A DNA stretch of 64,000 bases, taken from the NCBI GenBank assembly GCA_038373885.1, contig JAWZYV010000102.1, positions 364,904 through 428,903 of the forward strand. Direction: 5' to 3'. Positions 1 through 11,355 of the stretch are shown in pieces; the stretch's first letter is position 1; each line of letters opens with the position of its first letter. A model generated the notes under the pieces. The model was not told the DNA's origin. It did no database searches and saw only the letters and a program-made list of their open reading frames with translations. The position numbers and the translations under genes were made by a program. This DNA is from Cheiracanthium punctorium. Taxonomy: Eukaryota > Arthropoda > Arachnida > Araneae > Cheiracanthiidae.

Positions 1-195
1 TGGAAAGTCAGGAAAATGAGTTTTGGTCAGGGAAAGTCAAGGAAAAAGCGTCACGAACAGAGCGACAGAAAGACAAACTGACAAACTTTTGTTTGATGGT
101 CGTACTGGATTTCCAAGTGCTAAAAACGGATAGAAATCGCAAAATGTTTGACTTCCAAGTAATGTACAAACAAAAGTCTAATTTTATTACTTCCT
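1..195 (-). mobile_element. Helitron (family C) 5'-end fragment
   Basis: This stretch matches the 5' end (minus orientation) of the Helitron at 44779-46229. Both share the GCGTCAC / GACAGACAAAC block, a TAGAAATCGCAAAAT block and the outer AAAAGTCTAATTTTAT motif, in the same order. Here the extreme terminus is replaced by the next element at about 190-197. The window starts inside the element, so its 3' part is not seen. No coding capacity. Confidence 0.6.
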
Positions 196-429
196 TGTAC
201 GTAGTATAAGGAAGTAATGTGATCCCGAAAAATTTTGGGGGCCAAATTTCGACGAAAAAACCGATTTTGACTACCTCTAAATTTAATTTTAAGAATTTTT
301 TCGATGCATCTCATCGTAAGCTAGCATGCACGATCCTATAAACGCGTCTGCAACTCATTTGACCAGCGGCGAGTCTATTGTGGCCAGTTTTTCCATGCCG
401 TCTGTACGTACGTACGTACGTATGTATGT

Positions 430-950
430 AACTCGCATATCTCAAAAATCATTGGTCGTAGAATGTTGAGATTTGATATTTAAGATTGTTCTATGATCTA
501 GTTGTGCATCTCCCTTTTTGCTCGCAATCGAATGGATAGTTTATGTACAGGACCGCCCAAAAGATTCGAAATACATTACGCTCTATGGGCCGAAATTCAT
601 TAAACTCGCATATCTCAAAAACGATTAGGCGTAGAATGTCGAAACTTCATATTTTGGATAGTTGTAACATCTAGTTGTGCACCTCCCCTTTTGGTTCCAT
701 TCGACTGGGTAGTTTAACTACAGGACCTCCCAAAAGATTCGAAATACATTACGCTCCATGGAGCGAAATTCATTAAACTCGCATATCTCAAAAACTATTG
801 GTCGTAGAATGTTGAAACTTTATATTTAGGATTGCTGTAACATCTAGTTGTGCACCTCCCCTTTCGGTTCCATTCGACTGGATAGTTTATCTACAGGACC
901 GCCCAAAAGATTCGAAATACATTACGCTCTATGAGCCGAAATTCATTACA
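430..950. repeat. Three diverged 173-bp tandem units
   Basis: Units begin with AACTCGCATATCTCAAAAA at 430, 603 and 776, giving a period of 173 bp. Each contains the ordered blocks GTAGAATGT, TAGTTGTGCA, TTCGAATGGATAG-like, and GATTCGAAATACATTACGCT. More decayed traces continue to about 1400. Similar block order (ACTCAAAA, ACATTACGCTCT) is seen in the Helitron at 60132-62076, suggesting related element interiors. Confidence 0.85.
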
Positions 951-1208
951 GCGTATTTTAGTGGTATTGGGCTATTTCAAACGACTCTGATGTGATATAT
1001 GCTGTTAAGAGTTACAAAATGAATTTCTCCATTAAAAAAAGTATCTTTATCATTTATAGTTCTGCTACAGGAACACTCAAAAGATTTCCAATACATTACG
1101 GTCAATGGCAATTTTAGTAGCATTCATCCATTTCAAGCACAATACTGTCCTACCACATAAGTTAGGTAATGGTCCGACCACGGGCACGTGCCTCCCTCAA
1201 GAACTACG

Positions 1209-1238
1209 CCAAAAGTCGCCAAGCTTGGCGACTTTTGG
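1209..1238. repeat. 30-bp perfect palindrome
   Basis: The 15-base half-site CCAAAAGTCGCCAAG is followed directly by its exact reverse complement, with no spacer. It is the sharpest of several GCCAAATTTGGC-like palindromes in this element. Confidence 0.9.
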
Positions 1239-1434
1239 TGTACGTGTGTGCGTATTTAACTCTCAAATCTCAAAAACTATTATGAAATTTCATAGATAAG
1301 ATTGTTGTAACATCTAATTGTGCATCTCGATTTTTGGTTCCAATCTACTGGAGAGTTTATTTACAGGAGCACCGAAAATGATTTCAGTACTTTAATGTCT
1401 ATGGACATCTTCAATATAATACAACTGTAGACAG

Positions 1435-1688
1435 TCATTGTTTGGTCCATGCCCAAAATCTCGCCGTCTGTCGTCGACCTTGGCGAGTTTTGCCGAAATA
1501 TCGCCAAATTTGGCGATAGTCAGTCATTTGGTCCATGCCCAAAGTATTGCCATTTGTCATCGTTCTTGGCGAGTTTTGGCTAAATATCGCCAAATTTGGC
1601 GATAATCTGTCATTGTTTGGTCCATGCTTAATATCTCGCCATATCTTGCCGACATTGACGAGTTTCGCCGAAATATCGCCAAATTTAG
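1435..1688. repeat. Three ~86-bp tandem units
   Basis: Units start with TGTTTGGTCCATGC-like sequence at about 1435, 1521 and 1609. Each ends with ATATCGCCAAATTTGGCGA or a variant, itself a near-palindrome. Confidence 0.8.
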
Positions 1689-2173
1689 TGCCAAAAATTA
1701 TTTCGTATTTTGTATAACTCTAAAACTTTAATCCGTAGAATTTTGAACTTTTGTATTTAGAACTACTGTAATATCTAACTGTTTTCAGTATATTTTTTTA
1801 CAGCAATGGACTGGGAATTTATTTACAGGGTGAGCCAAATGACTTTAAACACATTGAGGTGTATGGATGCATTCAATTCATTGAAAGTCTGTGGTCAATG
1901 GCTACTTTGGTTATCCCCCAAATCTCGCAAACTATCTCAAGCTTGTCGGCTTTTGGTGAAATATCGCCAAATAAAGTGTCAGAAGGAAATCTTTCAAACT
2001 GAACTCAGCTTGGCGATATCGAAATATTTGGCTAGAAATCGCTAAACCTTACTATTACTGATATTTTATCTCTTTCAAACAAATAAGTTTAGAGGAAGGG
2101 CGTCGAAAATATTTTTGATTTAATAGACGTGCAAGGAAGTCATGTGTTGCACACATCAGATTTTTTATATAGA

Positions 2174-2345
2174 TATGAAGTTTGGCATACCCAGGGAGAG
2201 GGGGGGGGCTGAGTTACAAATTCTGCTGAAGTCCGTTATAGTGACCTCGATTATATTTATATCGCTCTTATAGCCTCAAAATATTCTGTCCCTCTTGATT
2301 TGCCCATAAAACAAATTGCGCACATGCGATGTAACTCATTATGGC
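2174..2345. other. No recognisable feature
   Basis: Unique-looking sequence between two repeats, with one G run (2203-2210). I see no gene or site. Confidence 0.5.
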
Positions 2346-2350
2346 ATAGC

Positions 2351-2494
2351 TGCCAACCGTTCCGGTAATATGGGAACATTTCCCACCACTAATTTTTCCT
2401 TAGCAATTTAACCTTAAAATAATCCATATTTTTTATTTAAAATAAAACTGTTCAAAAATAGTGGTGGAAAATGTTCCAATCAAAACGGAACGGT
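2351..2494. mobile_element. Foldback MITE
   Basis: Terminal inverted arms CTGCCAACCGTTCCG... and ...CGGAACGGTAG enclose an AT-rich centre. Inner blocks GGGAACATTT / CCACCACTA on the left are mirrored by TAGTGGTGG / AAATGTTCC on the right. No coding capacity and no clear TSD. Confidence 0.65.
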
Positions 2495-2657
2495 AGACCA
2501 CTTTTTGCTAGACGAGACAGAGATTTACAGCTTTTTTGTGAGACGAGACAAACATTTTTAACAATGGGATATAGGGGTTTTGCGGGACGAGACAAAGCTT
2601 TTCGGCTGTTTTGCGAGACGGGAGACGCCTATTTTTCGTCTCGTGTCCATCCCTAAT
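2495..2657. repeat. hAT-type terminal fragment with GACGAGACA repeats
   Basis: GAGACGAGACA-like motifs recur four times at roughly 45-60 bp spacing, and the block ends in GTCTCGTGTCCATCCCTAA, which resembles hAT ends of the TAGGGATG type seen elsewhere in this window. A matching left end was not found, so this is a truncated remnant. The open frame through it is repeat sequence. Confidence 0.4.
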
Positions 2658-2771
2658 CCTTTCAGTATCATTGGAACCGAGTTTAACTGTGTTTCGTACC
2701 GTTACTGTGTACGAAATTGTATTTATTAAAATATATATTTTATTGTGTGTATTTATTTAAAAACAAACTAC

Positions 2772-2773
<2 letters not shown>

Positions 2774-2805
<32 letters not shown>

Positions 2806-2946
2806 AAAAAGTACTTTAAAAATAATTTTAAAAAATATTCATTAGGGACAATTTTCACTTTTTAATGCTTTTTTTTTGCAAAAAGTACTTTAAGAATAAT
2901 TTTTAAAAATATTCATAAGGACAATTTTAACTTTTTAATGCTTTTC
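2774..2946. repeat. Poly-T run and 74-bp tandem duplication
   Basis: A run of 30 T (2774-2803) is followed by two 74-bp units starting with GCAAAAAGTACTTTAA at 2804 and 2878. The units differ by a few substitutions. Confidence 0.85.
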
Positions 2947-3075
2947 ATTTTTAACTTTCCCCCTCCGTGGGCACACCTATGTAGATATGTATACAATAGC
3001 TATTTAATAACAATAATAAAAATAACAATAAAAAATATGCTAAACCTCTAGTGTAAAATTACTAATCTAGCCATA

Positions 3076-3232
3076 TACAGTCGTCCCTCGTTTTAACACT
3101 CCACTCAAATATAGTTCACAAAATCGTCTGTGGGAGTGCGTTCGGGACCAATGGCTACTTCGTAAAATCACAAGTTTTCGCCATTAAGAGGCTCATAAAA
3201 GCGAGCGCTGATTCTATTCATGCAAATAAGTC
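3076..3232 (+). mobile_element. Tc1/mariner-type one-ended remnant
   Basis: TA followed by CAGTCGTCCCTCGTTT is the kind of end seen in mariner-like MITEs, and a TA dinucleotide precedes it. The sequence to about 3230 fits a decayed element body. No matching right inverted end was found. Confidence 0.4.
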
Positions 3233-3665
3233 ACTTTTGAAGCTGTTTAGGAAAATATGATGGCTGATTAAAGAAAAAGTAATAATTATAGCCCAGATTT
3301 TGATGACCTAAAAAATCCCTAAAATTGACCTTAAAAATTGCCCTTATAAACATTAAAAAAATGCCTGCAGTAAAATATCAGAGTTTTTCAAGGATATGAG
3401 AATGATTTGTTTCCCATTTCATTTTTTTTTTACTCTCCTGTAAAATTTGGTAAAGATTTGGAGTTCCCTTTTAAAATTAATCGATTCTATAATTGGATAT
3501 TAAATGAGGAAATTTACATGTTTTTCATTTTCATAGGTTTTTCCATTTGTCTTTCACCAATGCCCCCCCCCCCAAAAAAAAAAAAAAAAGTATTTTAAAC
3601 TGTTTTGGTTTGTTTTACAGCACTAAAGCTAAACTGGAAAGTTCTGCAAAATCTAATCTTTAAAC

Positions 3666-4055
3666 CAGGGGTCGAAATTAACGGTGGTCCGCTGATCCGA
3701 TACCACAAAGTAGAAACCAATTGTACCAATAGAATACAAATTTTGGTGGTTCATCGGACCAGTACCGCTTTATTTACATTTTTACCTTGCAAATTTTCCG
3801 GGTTTACTTCCGCAAAACCTGCCATCGAATTTTACCAATACATGTGATATAATGAGATCTATTTAATATTTTTATTATAGGTATTTACATTTTTCAATTC
3901 AGCCCTTAACGGAAATCAATATGTATTGACTGCACACATAATTTCTTTTGTTTTGCAATTTTTTTTAGCATGTATGCGGACCAGTGATAAATGTTACGGA
4001 CCAGGGAAGGCATGGAATCACTGGTTCTTTGGACCGCTGACTAAATATTCTAATT
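3666..4055. mobile_element. Decayed hAT-like remnant
   Basis: Begins with CAGGGGTCGAAATTAACGG, a hAT-like end, and holds repeated GGTCCGCTGATCCG / GGACCAGTG / GGACCGCTGA motifs at both sides of an AT-rich centre. No TSD was identified, and frames crossing it are not recognisable proteins. Confidence 0.3.
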
Positions 4056-5465
4056 TCTACCTATGCTTTAAACCAAAAACCTCGTTTTTTTCAACCAAAG
4101 ACAACAAATCTAATAAAGTGACTTTTTTCCTTACTTACAAATGTTTGCTTAGGTGCTGCTGCATTCAGGTTAGATAAATATAACTGTTGGCATATTATTT
4201 ATTGAACCTGCTTTTGTAGTTGAATGTTGTGCATTATCAAGTTGTACGTTTAAATCGCCCACTTTTGAACTGATATGATGAATATTTTGCTGTATGAGTT
4301 GAAATTGTAAGCCTTATCATATAAACGAAGGTTCCCCTCACTTATTTTTAAACTTAGATTAATATCGACGTACAGATATTTTTGAGGTTATCCCCGAAAT
4401 CTCGCAAAGGTTTAAATGCGATACATCCTCAAATTTGGAGCGAAAGAGAGAAAAGAAAAAAGAAAAAAAAAGACGCGAAAATTTTAATAATCGATGCGCT
4501 TTGTATGATTTATGTTATTTGTTTATTCACTTGATTGATGTGATCTCTTAATCCTAGTTTGCTTTATAAATGAAATTTCGTGGTTCTGTGGTGAAAATTC
4601 ATCATGTAAATCACAATTTATATAGCTTTTGTGACTTTCTTAATGACTTACAGTCATAATTTCCGACTTTAATGCAATGCTTTAGGGAAAAAAAAAAGAG
4701 AGAGAGAGATAACGATAACGGCCATGCTTGCCTCTTGGTTGGTTTTATGGGCAATTCCATGTATAAACAACCAATGGCATTTCTTCATGCTTTTAGATAT
4801 TGATGAATTTTTGTTCATATGTAGTACTGAATCAGGTTTGGAAAAAAACACTGTTTTTTGGTTTAAACCAGTTTTTTAAAAATCCTTTTATAATTACATG
4901 TATACATATTTATAAATAAAATTATTTGTAAAATGTTCAAATAACAATTAATACTACTTCTGAAAATAATTAAAACAAAGTAAATAAACATTGTTGCTAT
5001 ACTTGTGTGGACATTGAAATCATTAAATTTTAATATTTATTTAGAGATACTATTTTTTAAACTTAATATATAATATAATACAATAGTAATTGTTCTTCTA
5101 CATTTTACATGGAATGTTGCTTTTAGATTCATCAGTAATATTAGTGATAAGTTGTTCAAAATGATATTTATAAGTTTTAAAAATAAGTTGTTAAAACACA
5201 AAATCTCTATTTTAGAAACAAATAAAAAATGCAGCCTATAATTTAAGTTTGCTTAATAATTTTTAAAAATGATAAAACATTAAGGTATCTATTAGATCGA
5301 TATAAAAACTTTTTGTTGATACTTATAAGGATAATTTTAAAATACATCATAACTTATTCTATCTGTAGTATTCGTAATTTTAAATTATTGTTAATTTTTT
5401 TTTTTTTTTTTAAGAAAAACCCATTTGGTTTAAACCATGCCAACCCTGACTAGATAGATGATAAA
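4056..5465. other. Featureless AT-rich stretch
   Basis: Very AT-rich with poly-A/poly-T and a short GA run near 4690-4710. I see no gene, RNA or element end. Confidence 0.5.
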
Positions 5466-5469
5466 TGCA

Positions 5470-5691
5470 TTTTTTCAAGAATTTATTTCCGAATTATAAA
5501 TTTTTGTTATTCGGAAAAAGTCTAATGACTAAAAGTCATAAGTCAAAAAACAAAGAGTACATAAGTTTCAACTCTCTAGGTCAAATGGGTCTTGCGTTAC
5601 ATCATCTTCAAGATTACCATGCAATGGGAAATTTCGGACTTTTTTCGAATTTAAAAAATTTATAACTCGGAAATAAATTGCTCAAAAAATC
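5470..5691. repeat. Imperfect inverted repeat
   Basis: The left arm CAAGAATTTATTTCCGAATT and the right arm ending AACTCGGAAATAAATTGCTC are reverse-complementary with a few mismatches, about 150 bp apart. It could be a foldback MITE, but no TSD was found. Confidence 0.5.
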
Positions 5692-7318
5692 TGAAATTTT
5701 TTGCATTTTTCATCTAATATGGTAGTACTACAAATAAAGAAAAAACAATCACTATCTAAATTATTCTTAAGTTATGATGTCTAGGCCATTGATTAGTTTG
5801 ATATAGAATTACCCTTAGCAGAAAACGTGAAAATGGACATAAAAGCTTTAGCTAAGTGCGCTAAATATACTTCTATTGTAATTGAGAATTGTTTTTTAAA
5901 AAGCACTTTGAAAAAAAAAAGCATTAATGAAAAGTAGCTGTAAGAGCAAATACAATTTTGAAGCAAATTAATTTTTTCTTTCAAAAGTCACTTATATTCA
6001 GAACTCAGAATTTTTCTTTGTTTTGAAGCAGCCGAGTTTTCAAAAACTTGTCCAAATTGACCCTTTTCCTTTCTGGGCCTTCAGTTTTTATGATGAGGAT
6101 GTTATTAACATGGCAAAAATCAATGCTATTTCCAAATGTCTGTTTTAATGAGGTTTAAATTTGTAAAATCTGTGTACATATTAGGTAAAATGTTTTTATA
6201 TTTCTTTCGCATTCTAAGATTTTTCTTTCGAATTTTGAGAAAAATGCGACGTAACTTAATCCTTACTCTTGGGGGAAAAAAAAGAGAAAAAAAGAAGAAG
6301 AAGGAAGAACATGTAAGTTTAACCCTCTCAAGGGAGATAATTTAAAGCCAAGTTGGACTTAGCTTGCCTCCTCAGACTGTGCAAAACCTTCATTGGTATT
6401 CCAGTGTGCGCAGTTCATCACTCTTCAGGGTCTGAGTGCACTTACACTGACTGCACACACAATATGTGTTGTAAGCTCAAAAATAGTGGAACATAATTTC
6501 GGTACGTGTTGAAGAAAACTTCCTTCGGAGTTCCACTCTGCTCTGGCTCATTCCGTATTCTTGTCAGAATTCGAACGCCCAGAGTTAGCACTGGAGTTCC
6601 AGGAATATGAGATAATGTATCAGATAAGAAAAGAAGTTTTAGTCTACTTTTACGTAATGCGTTCGATAATCAATAATACTTCGAAGGTAGTTAGTTCATT
6701 TGCTTCTTCCTTAAGTGTCTGTTGTGACAAGTTAATAAATGGATACTCTCTGACATGCGTGTTACAATCGCTCGCTGTGCGAGCTATAAATCTTATCATT
6801 ATTCTACAGTCAGGCTTCTTATTGTAAGTTTTGTGAAGCAAAGAAAACGGTGTTTCCAATTAAGAGCATTCATCGCTAAATGTTGTGACTTTTCATTGCA
6901 TTTGTAGTTAATGGGACGAGTTGCATAATAAAAATGTTAGTGACTCTTTTCAGCTAGATTTATTGACTTTTGCCAAAGAGCAATTGGCAACAGTGGTGGG
7001 AAAAGCATTTAATGGTTTGATCCAGAGTCTGTTTTCCGTTTCAGCGGATAGTCCGTTAGTCCCCCTGTAGTCCGTTACAGCGAAAATCTCGCTGTGGCGT
7101 AGACTTTGGTAATCCCCAAATCAAATTACAATATGGAGATGCAGTATCGGTACAGCGAATTGATTTCTCTGGCTTCTTGGACTTCTTAAAACGGGATTCT
7201 CGATTGTAATCGGAATTATTTATTATCCAGTTGAGTTTGGATATGCCCTAAGGTTTGTTTTCATAAGATATTCGCTTAAAAATTAATATTTTGATTCGCG
7301 AAGTTGAATATTATAAAA
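5692..7318. other. No supported feature
   Basis: AT-rich sequence. Frames up to 88 codons occur (for example 6561-6827) but contain no recognisable domain and are covered by an equally open frame on the other strand. Confidence 0.45.
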
Positions 7319-8024
7319 CTAGAAGATAAAGCTCGTTGTGTGTGGAGGCAGTTACAACGGGCACTAGAAAAAAACATTCGGCAAAAATATGTCTACACTC
7401 AGTATATTTAATCTTTGTCCACTTAAAATAAATAACTTCATATTCAGTTCTTATTATATACCTACCGAAATCTGAATTGTATTTTCTTCGAAAAACGTTC
7501 GAAAACTTTTCGCATTCGAAAGATTTCGTTTCGCTGGAGACATCCTACTCTTATATCATGTTTCATGTAAAGGGAATCATTTATTTTAACTGGGTAATAT
7601 GGAAAAACTATTTTAAACGAACTGGAATCGTAATTTTCCCTTCAAAACCTGATAACCAATGACTTCAGTATAAGCGTCATTATCACTTGAGACACCTACA
7701 ATTTTGTCTCGCAAATGATTAACTTCTTTGATTCTCGGAAATAAAATAGAGCTGAAAATAGCGAAAAATCGTTTAAAATGAGGTAACGGGTGGACTTTCC
7801 GATTTTTAAAGTAGCGCAGATTATTTTCTTTATTTTCATAGATAATTATGAAAAATTTCAAGCAGATCGTACAGACAGTGTAGATTTTATTATGTTTTTA
7901 GACAATAACTTTTTAATCTGTTTGGATTAATGACGGCAAAAGTTTTATGTTGGAGTGGTTATCCGGAGTTGTTAGAGAGTCAGTGAATCAGTATGCCAGG
8001 GATCAGCGTAACTATGTTGTAGGA
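7319..8024 (-). mobile_element. Non-autonomous Helitron, copy A1
   Basis: Read on the minus strand, the 706-bp unit starts with TCCTACAACATAG after an A and ends with CTAG before a T, as expected for Helitron insertion between A and T. A GC-richer hairpin (CGTTGT ... ACAACG) lies about 15 bp inside the 3' end. The whole unit aligns with the interrupted copy at 19726-21661, including the GATGACGC/ACTTTTTAATCTG region. It has no Rep/helicase frame, so it would need an enzyme in trans. Copy A1 preserves the uninterrupted sequence at the two sites where copy A2 carries insertions. Confidence 0.75.
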
Positions 8025-8360
8025 TTTTTGAGAATTTAAAACCTTCATTCTTAAACATGAGCGTTTGTCATAAAGACTACTGTGCTTAGAAATTTTACTG
8101 TTCAGTGCTGTTTACCGTGAAAAATTCTTAAAAGGAGTTAACTCTGTGTTATTTTGTACAAAGATACCATGTTTTAACAATTGCTTTTCGGATGTGAAAT
8201 CAGAATGTATTAGCTGTTAAAAAATGGAGTAAGTATTATAAAAATAAAAAAATTAACGGAACAAAATATATGGCATATATCACATCTTACATAGTTGGTT
8301 GTGGAACAATATCGTGCTTAAATATCTTCGTTTATTCACAATAAACTAGCTTAGTTAGTG

Positions 8361-8519
8361 CGGAAAAAACATTCACAAAATACCGGTGTTAAACTTTAAA
8401 ATAAATAAAACTTTGTGAGACAACACACATAAAATTACTCTTATAACCAAGCAAGATTGTTCTTGTTATAAGTATCATTTTATGTGTGTTTTTTCACAAA
8501 GTTTTTATTTATTTTATAA
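8361..8519. mobile_element. Asymmetric hairpin element, copy 1
   Basis: A unique head (CGGAAAAAACATTCACAAAA, then ACCGGTGTTAAAC) is followed by a long hairpin. The outer arms AAATAAATAAAACTTTGTGA and the matching TCACAAAGTTTTTATTTATTT enclose inner arms that include ACACACATAAAATT and ATTTTATGTGTGT. An 11-bp direct repeat, CTTAGTTAGTG / CTTAGTTATTG, flanks the element at 8350-8360 and 8520-8530 (10 of 11 identical). The head and outer arms recur in the element at 12423-12578. Confidence 0.7.
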
Positions 8520-8530
8520 CTTAGTTATTG

Positions 8531-9784
8531 TTAGGAACGCACTTAATAAATACTAAATGGAAATATTTACAGTTTAAATTTTATCACCGCAATTTTTATA
8601 AAACAAACTTTTACAATATATGTTATTATTGACTGTAACTTTTTTAAGCATCAGAATCGTAGATTACTTGAGTCTCTAAAAATTTCATTAGAGAAATAAC
8701 CTGAATAACTTCAAACGAATTTTAATATATTTGATTAAACTTTATAAATTGATTTAGTAGGGTAAAATGAATATAAAATACCTACCCATTTACCTCTATT
8801 ACCTACTCTAAGTCTGATTTTCTGAAATACTGTGTTTCTGAATTAAACTTCCATTTCTAAACGCTTCGAAGTAGACAATTAACATTCATGTTATAACAAA
8901 CATACATTTTTGAATATGTTGTATCATTTAGCCATCATCAAAGATTTATCAATTTACATTTCAGTTTTAGCAGAAAAATACTGTTATTCATTATTATTAG
9001 ACTTAATAAATTTTAGCAATGCAAAATATGGAAAATAATTTCGAAATTTCTGATTAAACATGTTCTGATCTAAAATATCTTGCTTTTTCAATAGATATAA
9101 AAAAAGGAAACATGGTTTCTTAATTATGAGAAAGAAATAAATATCAATGTTCCGGCATTGTTTGCTTTGTATAATTTTATGATTTTTCTTTCTTTTAGGT
9201 AAGTGACCAGTCTTACTCTTTTTTGAATCTCAGAACATCACCGTAAGTTTTAGCTTATAATTTCTTTTGTAAATTATACCTGTAAGCTTTACATTGTTTT
9301 GTAATGTCTTATTTACATTATTTTTTACAATTATTTTTTAATGTCTTATGCCGTAAATTATTTATATCGCGCAGATTTTTTTTTTTTTTTGATAAATCAA
9401 ACAAAAATGTGGTTGGTGCGCTTTTACTTGAATTCTATTGAATAAATAATGTTTATTCAATGAGCTTGTTCAATTAAAATACCTCCAAAAATCTGTAATT
9501 GGATTTAGAAAAACTTTTTTTTTATCAGTGCTCACACACATTTAGCGGTTTTTTCCCTTCCTATTTGATCCATTTTTATCATTCGTTATTGTCTAAATTT
9601 TGTCATAGGAGAGTATTCTCGTTCTCTGAGAATATTCTCCCAACATATCACTATATTTGCATACAGGAAAATATAGCTTTGATACAATCAACCAACCTTA
9701 GCTTTAAAAAAAAATTAATTCAGCCCTTTTTGATCCGTTTTCACTGGAAAACGTACGGCGAAGTACCATTTACTTAATGGATTG
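8531..9784. other. Featureless AT-rich stretch
   Basis: Very AT-rich, with a poly-T run near 9377-9390. The 92-codon frame at 9499-9777 shows no domain and I do not call it a gene. Confidence 0.5.
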
Positions 9785-9787
9785 TTA

Positions 9788-9862
9788 CCGGCAAAGTATG
9801 AAACGCCGGCATTCTGTAGAATGCCTAGGGGCCGGACGTTTTTAGTCGCAAAGTGTGAAATA
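9788..9862. repeat. Nested palindromes
   Basis: The palindrome GCATTCTGTAGAATGC sits inside CCGGC/GCCGG arms, and direct GGCAAAGTATGAAA / CGCAAAGTGTGAAA motifs flank it. Origin unknown. Confidence 0.5.
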
Positions 9863-9984
9863 TAAGACTTATTATATACTTTCCCTAGGCACCATTTTTA
9901 ACCTTTTTTTTTAAATCCTCTAAAAATAATTACGCTTTTTGTCTTTTTGCCTCATGAAATTGTGAAAACACAATTATTTTCAAA

Positions 9985-10056
9985 CTCTCACTCGCTTCGC
10001 GGACCACTTAGAAGCCGATCGTGGACTACTAGTTGGGAATCACTGTTCTAGAGGAA
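9985..10056 (-). mobile_element. hAT-type end fragment
   Basis: On the minus strand the sequence reads CAGTGATTCCCAACTAGTAG then a GTGGTCCGCGAAGCG-like block. This matches the widely seen CAGTGGTTCCCAAC-type ends of hAT elements. The partner end was not found. Confidence 0.45.
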
Positions 10057-10215
10057 AGGTCCACAAGGGTACATTCCCTTGCAAAAAAGCAAAAGTGTGT
10101 GTTAAAAAATCATGAATTATGAGGCTTTAGAAATAACAGACTCAGTTACGCTTATTTCTCTGGCGCAATATAAATCAGGAATAGTTTCGCCTTTTTGATA
10201 ATAAAGTCGAGCCAT

Positions 10216-10712
10216 ATAATGCTTGGGGGTCCCCAACTCTATGTCCGCGGGCAGCGCCTAGCCATCTTTTTACACGTGTTACAGTGTGCGACTACGAGAA
10301 AAATATTTCAGTTTTCAATAAAATGCTGCTTAAAAGTTTTCTCTGTTTTAATGATTAACCACACACAAGCGCAGGTATATCACGACACTGTTAATTATAA
10401 ATCAATAACTAATAAAAAAACAATATCAAAATTCACACTGACTTTCAGATTCACATTTCTTATTAAGAATGTGTATACTTTTTAGATGTTGTATGCATTA
10501 TTTAGCAATCATGTATTTTATACAAAACTGTTGACGGTAATTTTTGTTAAATTATGTTTTTAAAATTAATTTATTTTGTTTGTTTAATATGTGTATGTAA
10601 AGCTATGTCCAACTATAAATTCACCTAGCAAAAATGTAGGAGGTCCGCCGTCCGCCGTCCAACCGGTATTCTAGAATGTGCTCATAAGTACAAAAATGTT
10701 AGGGACCCCTGC
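10216..10712. mobile_element. Possible decayed hAT-like element
   Basis: A left edge GGGGTCCCCAAC and a right edge GTTAGGGACCCCTGC form an inverted pair in family style, about 500 bp apart, and both edges have GTCCGC-type subterminal motifs. No convincing 8-bp TSD was found. The frame at 10195-10485 lies within it and is not a recognised protein. Confidence 0.35.
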
Positions 10713-11355
10713 TATTTACTATAAGAGAAGAGTTTTATTAAATTTGTGCAGTCACTTACTCTATTTTCTGCCCATGTCATTGTATAAAGTCTTTCTTATC
10801 ATGCATGTTGTTAAAAAAAGCAGTGTTTGTGCTTAATTCTGTTCTTCAAATGTTTTAAATAAAAACTAGAATTAGATTTACTGTGCCGAAAATGCCATTT
10901 AATGTCAAGGTGAACTACTGATAAAACTGTACAAATAGAAGTTATTTATTATCTGTTTATTCATTTGCGGACTTGTTTCACACTGCTTGGACCTTGAAAT
11001 CAAAGAGACGATATCATCCAAAAAGATTACTCAGCTAATTAAATTTAAAATCAGATAACTACCTGAGTAAAGCTCTTCACGAAAAATATATCATTTTATA
11101 CTTTTAACGGTAGCTGAAATCTAATTTTTCAGTTGTTTGTAACTGTGTATCATCAGTTTACAGTGGTGACATGGAAATGTTCGTAGGTTTATTTGTGTGG
11201 TGTTAAAAACTTATATTTTAAGTTAAAGATTGTCCGGTGCAAAACCCATTAGCTGAGATTAATGCAGCCCGATCTAAACTAATAAGCTTTAGAGCAATTA
11301 AAAGATTTAATTTCATTATTTATTTTAGAAAAATCTGTTTATGCTTTATTTAGAA
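10713..11355. other. No supported feature
   Basis: AT-rich spacer before the Helitron. Nothing recognised. Confidence 0.45.

Larger units (their letters stand above)
190..2173 (-). mobile_element. Unclassified non-autonomous element with internal repeats
   Basis: The element is bounded by a hairpin-forming ACTTCCTTGTAC / AAGGAAGT motif at the left and a related GCAAGGAAGTCATGTG motif near the right (2130-2146). The right edge reads ...ATATAGA followed by T, as at Helitron 5' ends in minus orientation. The inside has a TACG/TATG microsatellite (402-429), three 173-bp repeats, an 86-bp repeat array and a 30-bp palindrome. Short open frames in it follow the repeats and I do not regard them as genes. 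Classification as Helitron-like is inference. Confidence 0.5.
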
